Shown: piece after piece, positions 1 to 11,432 of the stretch | Layout of the letters: the number at the start of each line of letters is the position of its first letter | Numbering within the stretch: the stretch's first letter is position 1 | DNA from: Chelonoidis abingdonii | Taxonomy: Eukaryota > Chordata > Testudines > Testudinidae | Assembly (NCBI RefSeq): GCF_003597395.2 | Contig: NC_133770.1 | Span: 295,929,618-295,993,617 of the forward strand | Length of the DNA: 64,000 bases | Reading direction: 5' to 3' | Translations under genes and position numbers: made by a program | Notes under the pieces: generated by a model | Databases searched by the model: none | What the model was told of the DNA's origin: nothing | Seen by the model: the letters and a program-made list of their open reading frames with translations, nothing else

Positions 1-1955
1 AAAGAGTCCATTCCCATCGAACAGAAGGCCCTGGGTAAAGGTCTGCATCTCTTGGGACAGGCCAGCGGGCTGAAACTGTGCCTCAAGACCATCACCGAAG
101 CGACCACCTCGTCCCACACCATCTGGAGAGAGCACCTAGCCACCGCAGAGCCCTACTCCACTAGGGTGCCAAATTTCTGGGTCAGACCTTGAGGAAGGGA
201 CTCCTTGAATTTATGGACGGAGTTCCATACATTAAAATTGTACCTACCCAAGAGAGCCTGATGGTTCACCACCCAGAATTGCAGGCTGACTGTCAAATAA
301 ATCTTTGTCACAAAAAGGTCCAGTCTTTTGGCCTCTTTATTTTTGGGAGGTGAACTAGTGTTTCATTGAGATAACCAGCGAGCCTGGAGGTGGGCGAGCA
401 TAAAGGTACTCAAACCCTTTGGCCGGGGTGAAGTACTTTTTTTCAGCCCTTTTGGAGGTGGAGGGATCGATGATGGAGTTTGCCAGAGGGCCTTGGCAAT
501 TTTCAGGACCCCATCATGCACTGTTAGTGCAACACGGGCAGGGGTAGAGGCTGAGAGGACATTAAACAAGGTATCTGCCTGCTTCACCATCTCCTCCCAC
601 CTCTAAGCCCAAGTTCTCGGACACCCATTGAAGCAGGGCCTGATGTTCTTTAAAATCGTACAGTGGGATGGCCCTCAAGGGTCCCATGACCTCCTTGTCC
701 AGGGATGAGGACGACAACTGTACCGCCAGGGAAGGCTCTGGGGCATCATCCCCTATGGGGGATGGGGGGGGTTCAGGGTGGGCACTGTCTGCTCTACCCC
801 GACCTCTGAGTGGGTCTCATGCTCTGAGCCTGGTGCCGCTACTATTACTCCAAAGTGGTGGCAGATGAGTGGTGCAAAGGTAAAATCGTCACCACCGGCA
901 TGCCCAATGCACTCCAATAAGGCTACTGCGCTGGCCCCTGGACAAGTTGCAAAGGCAGCGCCGTAGAAGTCGACCTGGCATTAGGTGCCCAATTGCGCCG
1001 GTGGGGTCATGGCGAAGGGCTGAACTGCCCTTCCGGTGACTACAGTGGGGTCGTTGATACCTTTGTCTACCTGCTGAGCATCGTTGCCGGAGTCCGGTGT
1101 TTGGAGTGGGAGGATCAGTGCCAATATCGAGAGGGCGACGGCTGGGGGGACCGGAACCACAAAAGGAAGTGCAGCCATGGGGCAGGCAACCGGGGATCTG
1201 TGCCAAGAGGATGATCGGCAGGAGGGCAAAGGTGCAAGTAGAATGGAGAAGGGAGGGTGCGCACTAGAGGATCTGGGCCATAACGCCGGAGATCTGTGAT
1301 GTGGAGATGGAGAGTGCTGCCTTGTTTTGGGGGATCAGCAGCACTCCACGTCCCCCTGAGGGGTTTAGCGGATGGCTTGCCTTCCTAGGGAGCCTTTACC
1401 ACTTCCCGTGGCACGGCGGAGGCCTCTGCTCTCTCAGCACTGGGGGAGCTTGGAAAGGTATCGATGCCGCCAGAAGTTTGGGTTCCCTACCAATTCCAGA
1501 AGTTGGTGGTGGATCCTTTAAGGAGCTAAGGGCCCCAACCAGGAAGGCACCTCTATGTGGCTCTGGAGTGGCAGGGGGGCCTGAACTGGGTCCTTTGCCC
1601 AATGCCCCATGGCCTTTCTTGTTCGATGATGGGGAGCAGTGCTTCTTTGTTTTCTTTCTGGTGAGAAGTGCTGGGCGGAGGCCAGTGCTGGGGGTGCCCT
1701 GCACACTGAGGCTGAGGTACTAGGTAAATCTTGGCGGGACAGTTCGGAAGCCGGATGAAAGCCAGCCTCCATGAGGAGACCACGCAAACTAATAACCCAC
1801 ACTTTCTGAGTCCTGGGTTGAAAATTTTTACAAATACGACACTTGTCCTTCACATGTAATTCCCACAGGCACTTGAGGCAGCTGCTGTGGTGGTCACTTA
1901 CAGGCATAGAACTGTTACAGTCCGCACAGGGCTTAAACCCCAGAGACCAAGGCAT
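1..1955 (-). pseudogene. DIRS gag-like ORF1 relic (copy C)
   Basis: Probable structural (Gag-like) protein of the DIRS element. The start is set by an ATG (complement of 1953-1955) that begins MPWSLGFK, parallel to MPRSPGFK and MPGSPGFK in the other copies. Right after it comes C-x2-C-x9-H-x2-C-x2-C-x4-H-x4-C-x2-C, a possible zinc-binding motif with every Cys and His conserved. The frame stays open to about 1518 and is then broken. A later piece at 363-590 contains ALWQTPSS and a basic KGLKK-type stretch matching the same region of copies A and B. No intact protein is possible. The rest of the element lies to the left of the window. Confidence 0.7.
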
Positions 1956-2087
1956 GCCCCACCTGGGGCAAAGTCCCCCGCTGACACTCTAACTCCTAAC
2001 TACACTCAACAACTACTTAACACTAACTACTATAAACAACTATTTATAAGGCTGTAAGGCTCGAAGTCAGAAGAGATGAAACTGGCA

Positions 2088-2276
2088 CTCCGACTAACCA
2101 CCACAGGCGGCAAGAAGGAACTGAGAAGGCTTAGTGCCAGCAGCGCCTGATATACTGACACATGAGCACAGCACAGAAGGGGGCACCACTGCCGGCCCTA
2201 TGGATACCGCTATGGCAAAACTCTCCAACGACCGCGCACATGGGCGCTCGCACACCTAGAATGGAATCAACGTGAA
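2088..2276 (-). repeat. DIRS inverted terminal repeat, copy C (decayed)
   Basis: The segment matches the 5' terminal repeat of copies A and B: a CACCGGCGG-like start (here CACAGGCGG), then AAGAAGGAACTGAG, then a CCTATGGAT block, then a GCACACCT block before the end. The TATA element seen in the other copies (TTTATAGGG) is replaced by TGATATACT. The partner repeat would lie outside the window. Confidence 0.65.
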
Positions 2277-2505
2277 TCGTAGAATCATAGAAGAATAGGG
2301 TTGGAAGAGACCTCAGGAGGTCATCTAGTCCAACCTTCTACTCAAAGCAGGACCAATTCCCAACTAAATCATCCCAGCCAGGGCTTTGTCAAGCCAGGCC
2401 TTAAAAATCTCTAAGGATGGAGATTCCACTACCTCCCTCCAGTGCTTCACCACCCTCCTAGTGAAATAGTGTTTCCTAATATCCAACCCAGACAGCAAGC
2501 ACTTG
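2277..2505 (-). mobile_element. CR1 LINE 3' end, 5'-truncated
   Basis: Minus-strand CR1 tail. It begins (3' end) with the AGAATCATAGAA-type short repeat typical of CR1, followed by GGTTGGAAGAGACCTCAGG and ATCTAGTCCAACC. It ends at GTGTTTCCTAATATCCAACC. Only 3' sequence is present. It abuts the DIRS terminus on its left. Confidence 0.9.
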
Positions 2506-3004
2506 AAGAAGAACTGGGAGATATTCTAAACAAAAAGAACTCTCAGCCATGTTTTTACTTTACACCAACACAACAGACATTCTAGGCTTCAGAGTGACAT
2601 TTGGGGTTATGGAGTGTGCTAGTTCTGTTGCTACATGGGTGGCTAATTGATTTGTGTGTGTGGTTTATGTTATGCTGGGAGAGTTGTGGGGATTTGGGCA
2701 GCTGGCAAGAGAGGGGTGTGTGCTGCAGTGACGGACTGTGTGTTTGGGGTTACTGCTGATTGTGTAGTGGTGTAAGTGGTTGTGTTCATTTGTGTTGAAG
2801 TGGGTTGTCTTGGGAGATTTGTGTGGGTGGCAGGTGGACACAAAGGTATGGCCCTGGGACCAAGTAATCTACAATCTGTGCAGTCTCCCACATACAACCA
2901 ATGAAACTGCTGCATGCAAATTAGTTACAGAATAAGAATACTGATTGGTTGAGTTTCTTCTGCTACCACAATAGTCTAGGACTCTTGACATGTGGGAGGT
3001 TGGG
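2506..3004. other. Spacer with GT-rich low-complexity stretch
   Basis: No gene recognised. About 2650-2850 is unusually rich in GT and TGTG on the plus strand (degenerate, not a clean microsatellite). The remainder is ordinary spacer. Confidence 0.6.
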
Positions 3005-3433
3005 CGCAAGCACTGGAAGCTCCCTGGAAGGGGGGGCTCCGGCACACAGGCCATGGCCCTGCCTCCTGCTTCACCTCAAGGCCCCACCACCAGTCGGTCT
3101 CTTCTCCACTCTGCCCTGAGGCCCCACCCCCCACTCCACCTCTTCCCCTAAGGCTCCCCCGTTAGTGGCTCACTGCTCTCTGCCCCCTCCTCTGAGGACC
3201 CGCACCTGCCGTTTGCACCACTTGCCCCCCACCCCCCAGAGAACCATGAGCAAGGGGAGTCTCAGCGGGGGGAAGAGGCAGCGGGGGCGGGGAGACGCAG
3301 AGTGAGGGAAGGGCGTCAGGGGGAAGAGCGGAAGGGGGCAGGGCCACGGGGGAAGAGACTGAGCAGGAGCACGGGTGGGGCCATGCTCCGGACACCGGTG
3401 GATCCCCCACTTCTTGGGAGCTTCTGGTGGTAG
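3005..3433. repeat. GC-rich fold-back (inverted-repeat) element
   Basis: A GC-rich block in AT-rich surroundings. Its ends are inverted copies: CTGGAAGCTCCCTGGAAG near 3013 pairs with the complement of CTTCTTGGGAGCTTCTGG near 3410. Inside, the GGCCATGGCCC block near 3050 pairs with GGGGCCATGCTCCGG near 3377. This is the form of a fold-back non-autonomous DNA transposon, but no clear target duplication was found. Open frames here are by-products of GC content. Confidence 0.55.
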
Positions 3434-4274
3434 CGTTCCACAGCTGGCACGCCAGAGGTGTGCCGCAGCCCGCATTTCTTGCCCCATTTGGGGAGTCTTA
3501 GCCTTCCCAAGCCTCTTATGCCTGCTGTCCATGCCCACAACCATGCGTGTAGCTTCTTCCATTGCTTTCCACTCACACCATAGACATAACAGGCTTCATA
3601 GTGACATACACTCACATTCCCAGAACCTTATTATATGATAGCATGCCCTTAAGGTATAGGATACAACCCAGGAAGTGAGCAACATTTCCCAAGAATGCAG
3701 TGTTTGGGGCGGGTGGATTTTACATGTCATCCACTTGTACTGAACTCAAATCACAGCTTAGAGATGGAGAAGTCTTTTTAGGGTATCAAGACCATACTCT
3801 GGTCAAAATAAAGAATGTCCTTGGGTGCTTTGTCCAGTTCAATTTCAAAATGACTCAGTGTTCCCCATGTTAAAAAGCTTGCCTTGAAATTCAGCACATG
3901 TAAACAAATCAGAACTGAGCTTTAGGAACACAGTTCTGCATACCAACAAGAAATGGCTTATGAATAAAAAAAGGAAATATTAATATAAATGCATTTTCAG
4001 ATTGTAATCAAGGTTCAATCAGACCTGCCTTGTGTTATTTTTAATTAACTTGTTTTTATTCTCTTTTGTTTCCTTCTTTAGCATACGTGCTAATAAGCCG
4101 CTGCTCAAGAAGAGCACAGCAACCTGTGTAGGTGCATGAATAATTCGATAATCATGCCATTTCTGTATTTCTACAGTTTGTCCTTAACTTTTCGAAGGGT
4201 ATGGCTATTGCCAGGGATGTAATGCAAGTTATACCCTCTCCATCTCATCTCATCAGTGGGCAGTAATAGTTGGA
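3434..4274. other. Spacer, nothing recognised
   Basis: Moderately AT-rich unique-looking sequence with no open frame of note, RNA gene or repeat family that I can name. Confidence 0.6.
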
Positions 4275-4375
4275 GCAGAAGGCTAGGAATGAAGACACCT
4301 ACGTTCTCTTCCCAGCTCTGCCATAGATCACTTTACCTCTTGGCCCCTCAATGTACCACACAAAAAAATAGATAA
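4275..4375 (+). mobile_element. MIR-like SINE fragment
   Basis: TCTCTTCCCAGCTCTGCCAT followed by AGATCACTTTACCTC resembles the MIR/CORE-SINE core, where 'tggctctgccac' is followed by 'gtgaccttgggcaagtcactt'. It is partial and old. Confidence 0.4.
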
Positions 4376-4574
4376 TTTTAGGTGTGTTCCAGGAAACCAT
4401 TATCATTGTAGCTAATCTAACATTATTCAGTAGATGGACCATGCTCCAAGTTCTCTTCATATTTATACATGCTAGACTATACTGCTCATTTCAAGGAGCA
4501 GCTTGTCTACAACTAGGCTCCTAAAGGAATATTACCAAAAAGGAGTCTTGCACTGAGCTCTGAAGGAAAGAAGA

Positions 4575-5165
4575 TAGGATCCATAGATTCCAAGGCCAGA
4601 AAGAAACATTGTGATGATCTAATCTGACCTCCTGTACAACACAGGCCATGAAACTTCTCCCAAAATAATTCCTAGTGCATATTATTTAGAAAAACATCCA
4701 ATCATGATTTACAAATTCTCCACAATGAAGAATCCATCGCAACCCTTGGTAAATTGGTCCAATGGTTAATTACTCTCACTGTTAAAAATGTGTCTTATTT
4801 CTGGTCTGAATCTCTCTAGCTTCAACTTTCAGACATTGGATTGTTTTATACCTTTCTCTGCTAGACTGAGGAGCCCATTATTAAATATTTGTCCCCCATG
4901 TAGCTATTTCCACATTCTAATCAAGTCACCCCTTACCCTTCTCGTCTTTAAGCTAAATAGATCGAGCTCCTTGAGTTTATCACAATAAGGCACGCTTTCT
5001 AATCCTTTAATCATTCCCATGACTTTTCTTGGACCCCTCTCCAATTTATCAACATCCTTCTTGAATTGTGGACACCTGAACTGGACACAGGATTCCAGCA
5101 GCGGTTGCACCAGTGCCAAATACAGAGGTAAAATAACTTCTCTGCTCCTACTGGAGATTCCCATA
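4575..5165 (-). mobile_element. CR1 LINE 3' fragment
   Basis: Minus-strand, 5'-truncated CR1. The 3' end lies at 4575 (TAGATTCCAAGGCCAGAAAG). The frame complementary to 4904-5164 encodes the end of CR1 ORF2, with LPLYLALVQPLLESCVQFR, KDVDKLERG and ELDLFSLKTRRVRGDLI, the usual landmarks after the reverse transcriptase domain. Several substitutions and at least one stop make it non-functional. Confidence 0.9.
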
Positions 5166-7218
5166 ATGAATGTTCTGAAAAATAAGTAGCCCTAGCAGTA
5201 TTGTGGTAGAATTAAGCAACTTCTAATTTTGGTAACATGGAATTTTGGTTTCAGCTGGGTAATTTTATAATTAAGAATGTTCCTACTTTTTAAATCAGCG
5301 AGGAGGAAAATATTAAAGGTTTTGCATAATTCTGATTTATTACCAAGCCACAGTTTAAGAGGTTTTAAAACACAAACGATTTGAATCATTTTTACTCGGA
5401 GTAGATTAGGAGAGTTTTAAGACAATTCATTTTTTGACTGAAATATATCAGCCAAATGGAAAATGCACATTTCACTTACAAAATGTCCATATCTACTCCC
5501 ATCGCCCACCCTTGCAACAGGGAATGCCTAATCCACGTTTCATTCTTTGTGCTGTAAAGAAATAACAGAAAGATGCATTAGAGTGGTTTCAACCTGCCTT
5601 TTATAGGAACACTGAAGTAGCTTAGGCAGTGGAAAAAGGGAGATTTAAAATGTTCCCCACAATATTTTCATGACTGTATATATTTAACTTCACTAAAAAA
5701 CAGGTTTTATAGTTTGCACTGAAATAGTCCCAGAAGTGTCTACAAACCAAATATTATAGCACAGCAGCAATGCAGAGAAACCGTACATGAAACTAACCAA
5801 TCTACAGTCATAGTCCAAACTAAAGGAAATGCAAAATGTAAACAGGCACCAAAAATGGTGGCAAGTGATTGTGTGTTTAAGCTTTAATAATCTGAACATT
5901 TATTGGTAACATAAATTAAGAAACACTGTTTTTTTGTTTATTTTTAAAGGCATTTATTAATTAATATCTAGGTTTCACTGATGCTCTCGTCATTGGAATG
6001 CCTTTAAAATGTCCTTTTAATAATCTATATTAATAATGGCAACGCGAAAAAGGATTTGTTTTCTTATTTTGGTATTGCCCATGTGATAAACAGGAAGTGA
6101 TATCATAGAGAAATCAGCCCACCGGCCAATAGAAAGAGAGAAATCCTTAAACCTTTTGTTATAAGGCAAGATGGATTTCAATGAGAATCACCAAAGTTCC
6201 TAGGTAATTTTTTTCTGTCTCTAAATTATGAATGTCTTCAATAAAATCTTTAAGTATCATCTTGATAACCAAAAAGTGTATTGGATAACAGGTTAGTTAT
6301 AAAAATGAGTGAAAAGTGTGTGACCCCAGAAGATAAAATACATCATTCATGAGATTACCTTCCCCAGCACTGCGTTGGAGGGCTTCCAGTGTTATGATGA
6401 GTCACGAGTGAATGGAAAGATAATGACTGTGTGACAAGCAAGTATGCCTCGATAGCAGTGACAGTCAGATTGAGATGAACAACAGTGTGGGAGATGGGAG
6501 AGCTCTCCTCAGAACTCCGAAAGCTGGCAGCCAATAAAATACACTTCACTGTTTTTTCTAGCAAATGCAAGACTGCAGAGGAGGCAAGAGTCTGCAGTTG
6601 TACCCACCATGTACCGTGATTATGTCAGCACCCACATGGTAAGTAGGAGTAAGACAGGACTGCATGTGGATGGGATATCTCCAAGAAAAATCTGTGTTGC
6701 AATGCAGGGAAGTGATGTTTTGACTCCAGTAGGGGACACTCTTGTCCCTATGACAATTCTAGACTACTGCTCCAACATGAAGTTACAGAGTGCTGCACTG
6801 CTGAAGGTGTGGTTTTTTTGACAGGGTATGAAACCAAGTTCCCAACTGCTTGTGATCATCCCAGATCTGACAATGCTTTCCGTAACAGAAGGATTTAAGC
6901 CACGTATCTTGGCCAGATAACTTGGGTAATTCAATCTGTCCTGCCTAGTAGCTCTGGTGATTTCTTTGAAAGTTGCATATAGGGTGTTTCATTCTCCGGG
7001 TATCACAGAAGGATGGTGCAGGAGAAATGGATTGAAATTTTGTGCATATAAATCAGCAAAAGCTACAGACACACACTCACGCAGAGTGGAGAAGGCAATG
7101 CCACAGCAAAACAAGCTGACAACTGGCATTTTAGCAGACTATGATGTCAGTCAGAATCATAAACAAAGGCATTTTACAAGGATACAGCATCACAAATCCT
7201 TGCAATAGATTGAAAGAA
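5166..7218. other. AT-rich spacer, nothing recognised
   Basis: About 2 kb of AT-rich sequence. The open frames are short and resemble no family I know. No RNA gene, inverted repeat of note or transposon end was found. Confidence 0.6.
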
Positions 7219-7280
7219 AAACATGTTTAGGATGATGATACAGATTAACACAGCTACCGCTCTGAAACATGTTTAGGATG
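7219..7280 (+). repeat. 30-bp retroposed repeat tail between 16-bp direct repeats
   Basis: AAACATGTTTAGGATG occurs at 7219-7234 and again at 7265-7280. The 30 bases between them contain CAGATTAACACAGCTACC, matching the 3' part of the repeat at 53455-53600 (CAGACTAACACAGCTACC). This looks like an extremely 5'-truncated retroposon insertion with a 16-bp target duplication. Confidence 0.75.
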
Positions 7281-7590
7281 GTAGCTGCTACGGTGACAGA
7301 TGCCACTTGACTAGAAATGGTCAGCCAACAGGCCAATAAAAAAGGAATGGACAAAGAAATGGAGTTTTCCTTCAGTAATCTCCTCTTCCCAGAAGTCTTT
7401 TCCAATATTTATAAGGAGCAGGGTGTGACGCTGGCAGACTAGGTCAGTCCAGAGCCACAGGCCACTTCACTTGCTATTAGCATAGACTGAATTGTTAAAT
7501 GTAGAAGAGTGTATGGGTGTTTAAACTTCATGAAAACGAATGGGTTGTTACTTATATTGTTCACATTTGCCCGTTCCTGTATAATGTAAT
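7281..7590. other. Spacer, nothing recognised
   Basis: About 310 bases with no recognisable feature, lying between the micro-insertion and the CR1 tail. Confidence 0.55.
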
Positions 7591-8995
7591 CACTGAATCA
7601 CAGACTTTAAGGTCAGAAAGGACCATTACGATCATCTAGTCTGACCTCCTGCACAACGCAGGCCACAGAATCTCACCCACCCACTCCTGTAACAAACCCC
7701 TAACCTATGTCTGAGTTATTGAAGTCCTCAAATCATGGTTTAAAGACTTCAAGGTGCAGAGAACCTTCCGGAAAGTGATCTGTGCCCCACACTGCAGAAG
7801 AAGGTGAAAAATCCCCAGGGCTTCTGCCAATCTGCCCTGGAGGAAAATTCCTTCCCGACCCCAAATATGGTGATCAGCTAAACCCTGAGCATGTGGGCAA
7901 GACTCACCAGCCAGACACCCAGGAAAAATTTTTGTGTAGTAACTCAGACCTCACCCCATCTAACATCCCATCACAAGCCATTGGTCATATTTACCACTAG
8001 TAGTCAAAGACGAATTAATTGCCAAAATTAGGCTATCCCATTATACCATCCCTTCCATAAACTTATTAAGCTTAGTCTTGAAGCCAGATATGTCTTTTGC
8101 CCCCACTGCTCCCCTTGGAAGGCTGTTCCAGAACTTCACTCCTCTGATGGTTTGAAACCTTCATCTAATCTCAAGTCTAAACTTCCTGATAGCCAGTTTA
8201 CATTCATTTGTTCTTGTGTCCACATTGGTACTGAGCTTAAATAATTCCTCTCCCTCCCTGGTATGACTGCTCTCTATAAATATATCAGAGGAATAAATAT
8301 CTCCGCTCAGCCTTCTTTTGGTAAGGCTAAACAAGCCAAGCTCTTCGAGTCTCCTTTCATATGACAGGTTTTCCATTCCTCCTCTGCATCTGTTCCAGTT
8401 TGAATTCATCCTTCTTAAACATGAGAGACCAAAACTGCACACAATATTCCAGATGAGGTCTTACCAGTACCTTGTATAACGGTACTAACACCTCCTTATC
8501 TCTACTGGAAATACCTCACCTGATGCATCCCAAGACCACATTAGCTTTTTTCACAGCCATATCACATTGGCGGCTCATAGTCATCCTGTGATCAACCAAT
8601 ACGCCGAGATCCTTCTCTTCCTCTGTTACTTCCAAGTGATGCCTCTCCCCAGCCTATAAAAATAGTTCTTCTTATTAATCCCTAAATGCATGACCTTGCA
8701 CTTTTCACTATTAAATTTCATTCTATTACTATTACTCCAGGTTACAAGGTCATCCAGGTCCTCCGCTGTATTGGCAATATCTCCCACCTTTGTGTCATCC
8801 ACAAACTTTATTAGCACATTCCCACGTTTTGTGCCAAGGTCAGTAATTAAAAGATAAAATAAGACTGGTCCCAAAACCAATCCCTGAGGAAATCCACTAG
8901 TAACCTCCCTCCAGCCTAACAATTCACCTTTCAGTATGACCTGTTGTAGCCTCCCCTTTAACCAGCAAACATAACCAATAACAAGCATTTACATT
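7591..8995 (-). mobile_element. CR1 LINE, 1.4-kb 5'-truncated copy
   Basis: The longest CR1 here, on the minus strand. From the 3' end (CACTGAATCACAGACTTTAA at 7591) it runs through the C-terminal ORF2 landmarks ([20 protein letters not shown], complement of 8161-8442) into the reverse transcriptase domain (to about 8988). The upstream part is absent. Frame breaks separate the coding pieces, so it is a dead copy. Confidence 0.92.
8626..8988 (-). pseudogene. CR1 ORF2 reverse transcriptase fragment
   Basis: A 120-codon open piece of CR1 reverse transcriptase. It contains the SGFPQGLVLGPVLFYLLI block (consensus S-x-VPQGSVLGP-like) and the catalytic box as FVDDTKVGDI (usual form FADDTK), then the WSNSNRMKFNSEKCKVMHLG segment typical of non-LTR enzymes. 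N-terminal endonuclease and the first half of the RT are missing. Stops and frameshifts separate it from the C-terminal piece at 8161-8442. It is part of the LINE at 7591-8995. Confidence 0.88.
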
Positions 8996-9120
8996 GTGTA
9001 TAGTCCTGTAAATAAATAACTCATCTGTGACGGGGATGCCCGTTACTGGTATGTAAGGGGTTAAAGTCACCCTGGGGAGGCCTCATGGGAGGCAGACGAT
9101 AAGAAAAAGGCTTGTAATGC

Positions 9121-9180
9121 CAGCCAATCAGGGTGAGGTTTATTGGAGGAGCCAATCAGGATCAGGCTGGCCCATATAAA
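9121..9180 (+). promoter_or_regulatory. LTR promoter: two CCAAT boxes and a TATA box
   Basis: AGCCAATCAGG occurs at about 9121 and again at about 9150, and CATATAAAACGG follows with TATAAA at 9175-9180. The spacing (about 20-60 bases from CCAAT to TATA) fits a Pol II promoter in the U3 part of the LTR. Activity is inferred only. Confidence 0.5.
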
Positions 9181-9276
9181 ACGGTGCTGCTGAGCAGAGG
9201 AGGGGGCAGTCCGTCCCTGAAGGTCGAGGGAGGAGAACTGGCTGCTTAGAGGGCTGGAGCACCATGGACAGAACAG

Positions 9277-9306
9277 TGCCACAGGATTCTCTGCTGCTTT
9301 TACAGA
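9277..9306 (+). repeat. 30-bp segment shared with the repeat at 53455-53600
   Basis: TGCCACAGGATTCTCTGCTG followed by CTTTTACAGA is identical to 53531-53560, inside the interspersed repeat near 53.5 kb. Here it sits in the middle of the LTR without the repeat's other parts. Confidence 0.7.
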
Positions 9307-9843
9307 GTAGGAGAAAGTTCCAGGCTGATGGCTGCCAAACTGAGGCCCTGATACAAGGGCAAAGAAGGTGCTGGGGCTGTGGGGAAGTAGCCCAGGGAAG
9401 GAGACAGCAGAGTTGGAGAAGGGGCAATAAGTGGCTGCCAGCTATAGAGTCCCTGGGTTGGGACCAGGAGTAGCGGGCGGGCCTGGGCTTCCCCTCCTGC
9501 CCCTTTCTCCCACTGGGCACTATGGGAAGTGGCCAGTACATTGACTCCAGTTTGCCACTGAGATGAGTCGCCAGAACTTGGGACTGCAGAGTGCCACTGA
9601 GGCAAGGGGTTGGACCAAGGACTGTCAGTCCCCCGGAAGGAGGGAAAGAACCGAGTGGAGTACAGCCGGGGTGCTGTTTCCAGAAAAGGACGATGCAGTC
9701 CGAGGAGTGACACGGGTCCTGGACATGGAGACAGGAGTGACGACAGACGAGACACCACCTGAGGAGGGTGCACTGGCAACCCCGAGCTAATTCCCAGGAT
9801 GGCGAGCAGGAGGCACCGCAGTGGTGAGTCGAACCTCGTCACA

Positions 9844-11432
9844 CCATCAAACAGGAATGAAGCCTTGAAGAAGAGTGCTAGCTTCAAAGCAAGTGGTCAT
9901 TGTGTGTAATGATCGACCATCAAAGATTCAAAATGCATTCCCCTTTCTCTGTCACGAAAGAAAAAGCCCAGGTGGGTAAAGACACTGCCACCTTGCTTTC
10001 TGTGTAAAGGAGCTATAAATATGGATACAAAAAATGATCCATCATCTCTGGACTGTTTGGATTCTAACAGGGCAGAATAACTGAAAGAGAAGACGGAGAT
10101 CCCCAGAATTATTCTGGATAGCCCTGAAAGACTTTTAGGAAACTGGCAGTGCATTACTTCACTGCCACCATTTAGAGTTACAAACTATGATTTACCTGTT
10201 GTTATATTTTACCTGGTTGAACCTGTCAATAACTCTCATTCTTCTTCTTAACTAATAAAGCTATAGTTAGTTTATTCTTGAATTGGCAGCCAGCATTGTC
10301 TTTGATGCAGGGCTGGTGCAAGGAAGTTTCGCGCCCTAGGCGAAACTTCCACCTTGCACCCCCCCAGCTAACCCCGCCCCCCTCATGGCAGCTAACTCAG
10401 CCCCCCACTCGGGGAGCCCCCCCCCGCAGCAGCTACCCCCTCCACCACGACAGGCTACCCCTCCGCCTGTCACCCTCTATGACAATTAACCCTGCCTGGT
10501 GGAGACTTCCCTATCTCCACCACCGGCGCTAACCCTGCCTGGAAGAGACTTCCCCCTTCCACCCAAGGCCAGTACCCTGCTGAGGGAGACCCCCCTTTCC
10601 CCGAGCAGCCTAACACTGCCCTGAGGGAGAACTATCACCCCCCTTCCCCCGCGCTAACCTGCCTGGGTAATCTCCCCCTCCTTCCCCCGGCCAGCTATAC
10701 CTGCCTGGGAGACTCCGCCAGAAGATAAGCCTGCCGGCTAGCCGCCAGTCCACTCGAGCTCAGCCCTCCGCCTGAGGCGCGCGGGATCCTGCTCTAATTC
10801 TCCTCCCCCCCCCAGGGGGGCCTTGCGGCACCTGTATTGGAGGAAGACTTAGAGCCAGGCGGCTGTATTAGTGTGCTCAGTCGGAGAGAGGCAGAGTGGA
10901 TGGTGATGCTGGGGCAGGGAGCTAATTACCCTGGTGCGCCTCCCCCCGTTACTTGCGGGAGCCCTCCCCGCCCCCCACCCCCCCACCCAGCTCACCTCCA
11001 CCTCCTCACCTCAGGGGGCTTTTAGGTGTCCCCAACCACTAGGCGCCCTAGGCAGCTGCCTAGTTTGCCTAAATGGTTGCACCGGCCCTGCTTTGGTATA
11101 AGATCTGGAGTACCAGTTGATCTGGGGTAAGTGGTTGGTCTCTTGGGACTTGGACAAACCTGATGTGGTGTGATTTTAGGTTTAAGTAACCTTTAATCAC
11201 AACGTTCAGTTTGTCTGGGTGGCAAGAGAGACTGGAGAGTCTAAGGGGACTGTCTGAAACCTGTGACTCCCTGGGGAGACCGGTATAGTGATCTAGGGGT
11301 TCACATTTGTTACTGGCTTGGTGAAATCTAATTATAGAACATACCATCGGTCTGGGGTGTATGCCCTTGTTTTCTGACGGTCTGCCCTGAGATAAGCACT
11401 CACAGTGGTGAGCCACTGCAGACAGCGTGACA
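9844..11432 (+). mobile_element. LTR-like unit, split by a hAT-type element (bounds uncertain)
   Basis: Sequence with LTR-type signals: GCTATAAATATGG at 10012-10024 (TATA box) and CTAATAAAGC at 10252-10261 (polyadenylation signal) about 240 bases downstream. The sequence resumes after the insertion at 10308-11090 and ends near GCGTGACA at 11425-11432. A possible start is TGTCACGAAAG at 9950, which is inverted to that end, but no target duplication was found. Classification as an LTR is inference. Confidence 0.4.
10308..11090. mobile_element. hAT-type non-autonomous element, GC-rich (783 bp)
   Basis: Terminal inverted repeats: CAGGGCTGGTGCAA at the left and TTGCACCGGCCCTG at the right. Subterminal GCGCCCTAGGC and GGCGCCCTAGGC blocks are also inverted. 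Flanks CTTTGATG (10300-10307) and CTTTGGTA (11091-11098) are an 8-bp target duplication with two changes, as expected for hAT. The interior is C-rich with no transposase. Confidence 0.8.

Larger units (their letters stand above)
1..2276 (-). mobile_element. DIRS-type retrotransposon, copy C (gag end only)
   Basis: This is the 5' part of a DIRS-like tyrosine-recombinase retrotransposon lying on the minus strand and cut by the window start. It is recognised by similarity to the two fuller copies in this window (30381-39141 and 54040-61198). It has the same gag start with the same spacing of eight Cys/His residues, a shared LWQTP motif further in, and a terminal segment containing the shared AAGAAGGAACTGAG block. 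It is clearly more diverged than the other two. The right end runs straight into a CR1 tail at about 2277, so the outermost bases of the repeat are missing or replaced. Identification as DIRS rests on the other copies. Confidence 0.8.
9026..9843 (+). mobile_element. Probable solo LTR
   Basis: An 818-bp unit beginning TGTGACGGGG and ending CCTCGTCACA, so its ends are inverted (TGTGACG/CGTCACA) and of the TG...CA type. It is flanked by TCATC on the left and CCATC on the right, a 5-bp target duplication with one mismatch. Two CCAAT boxes and a TATA box lie inside at 9121-9180, as in a U3 promoter. No internal retroviral sequence adjoins it. The family name is not known to me. Confidence 0.65.

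Noticed and set aside
1301..1723. 140-codon plus-strand frame
   Set aside because: Antisense of the DIRS gag relic on the minus strand; no independent support.
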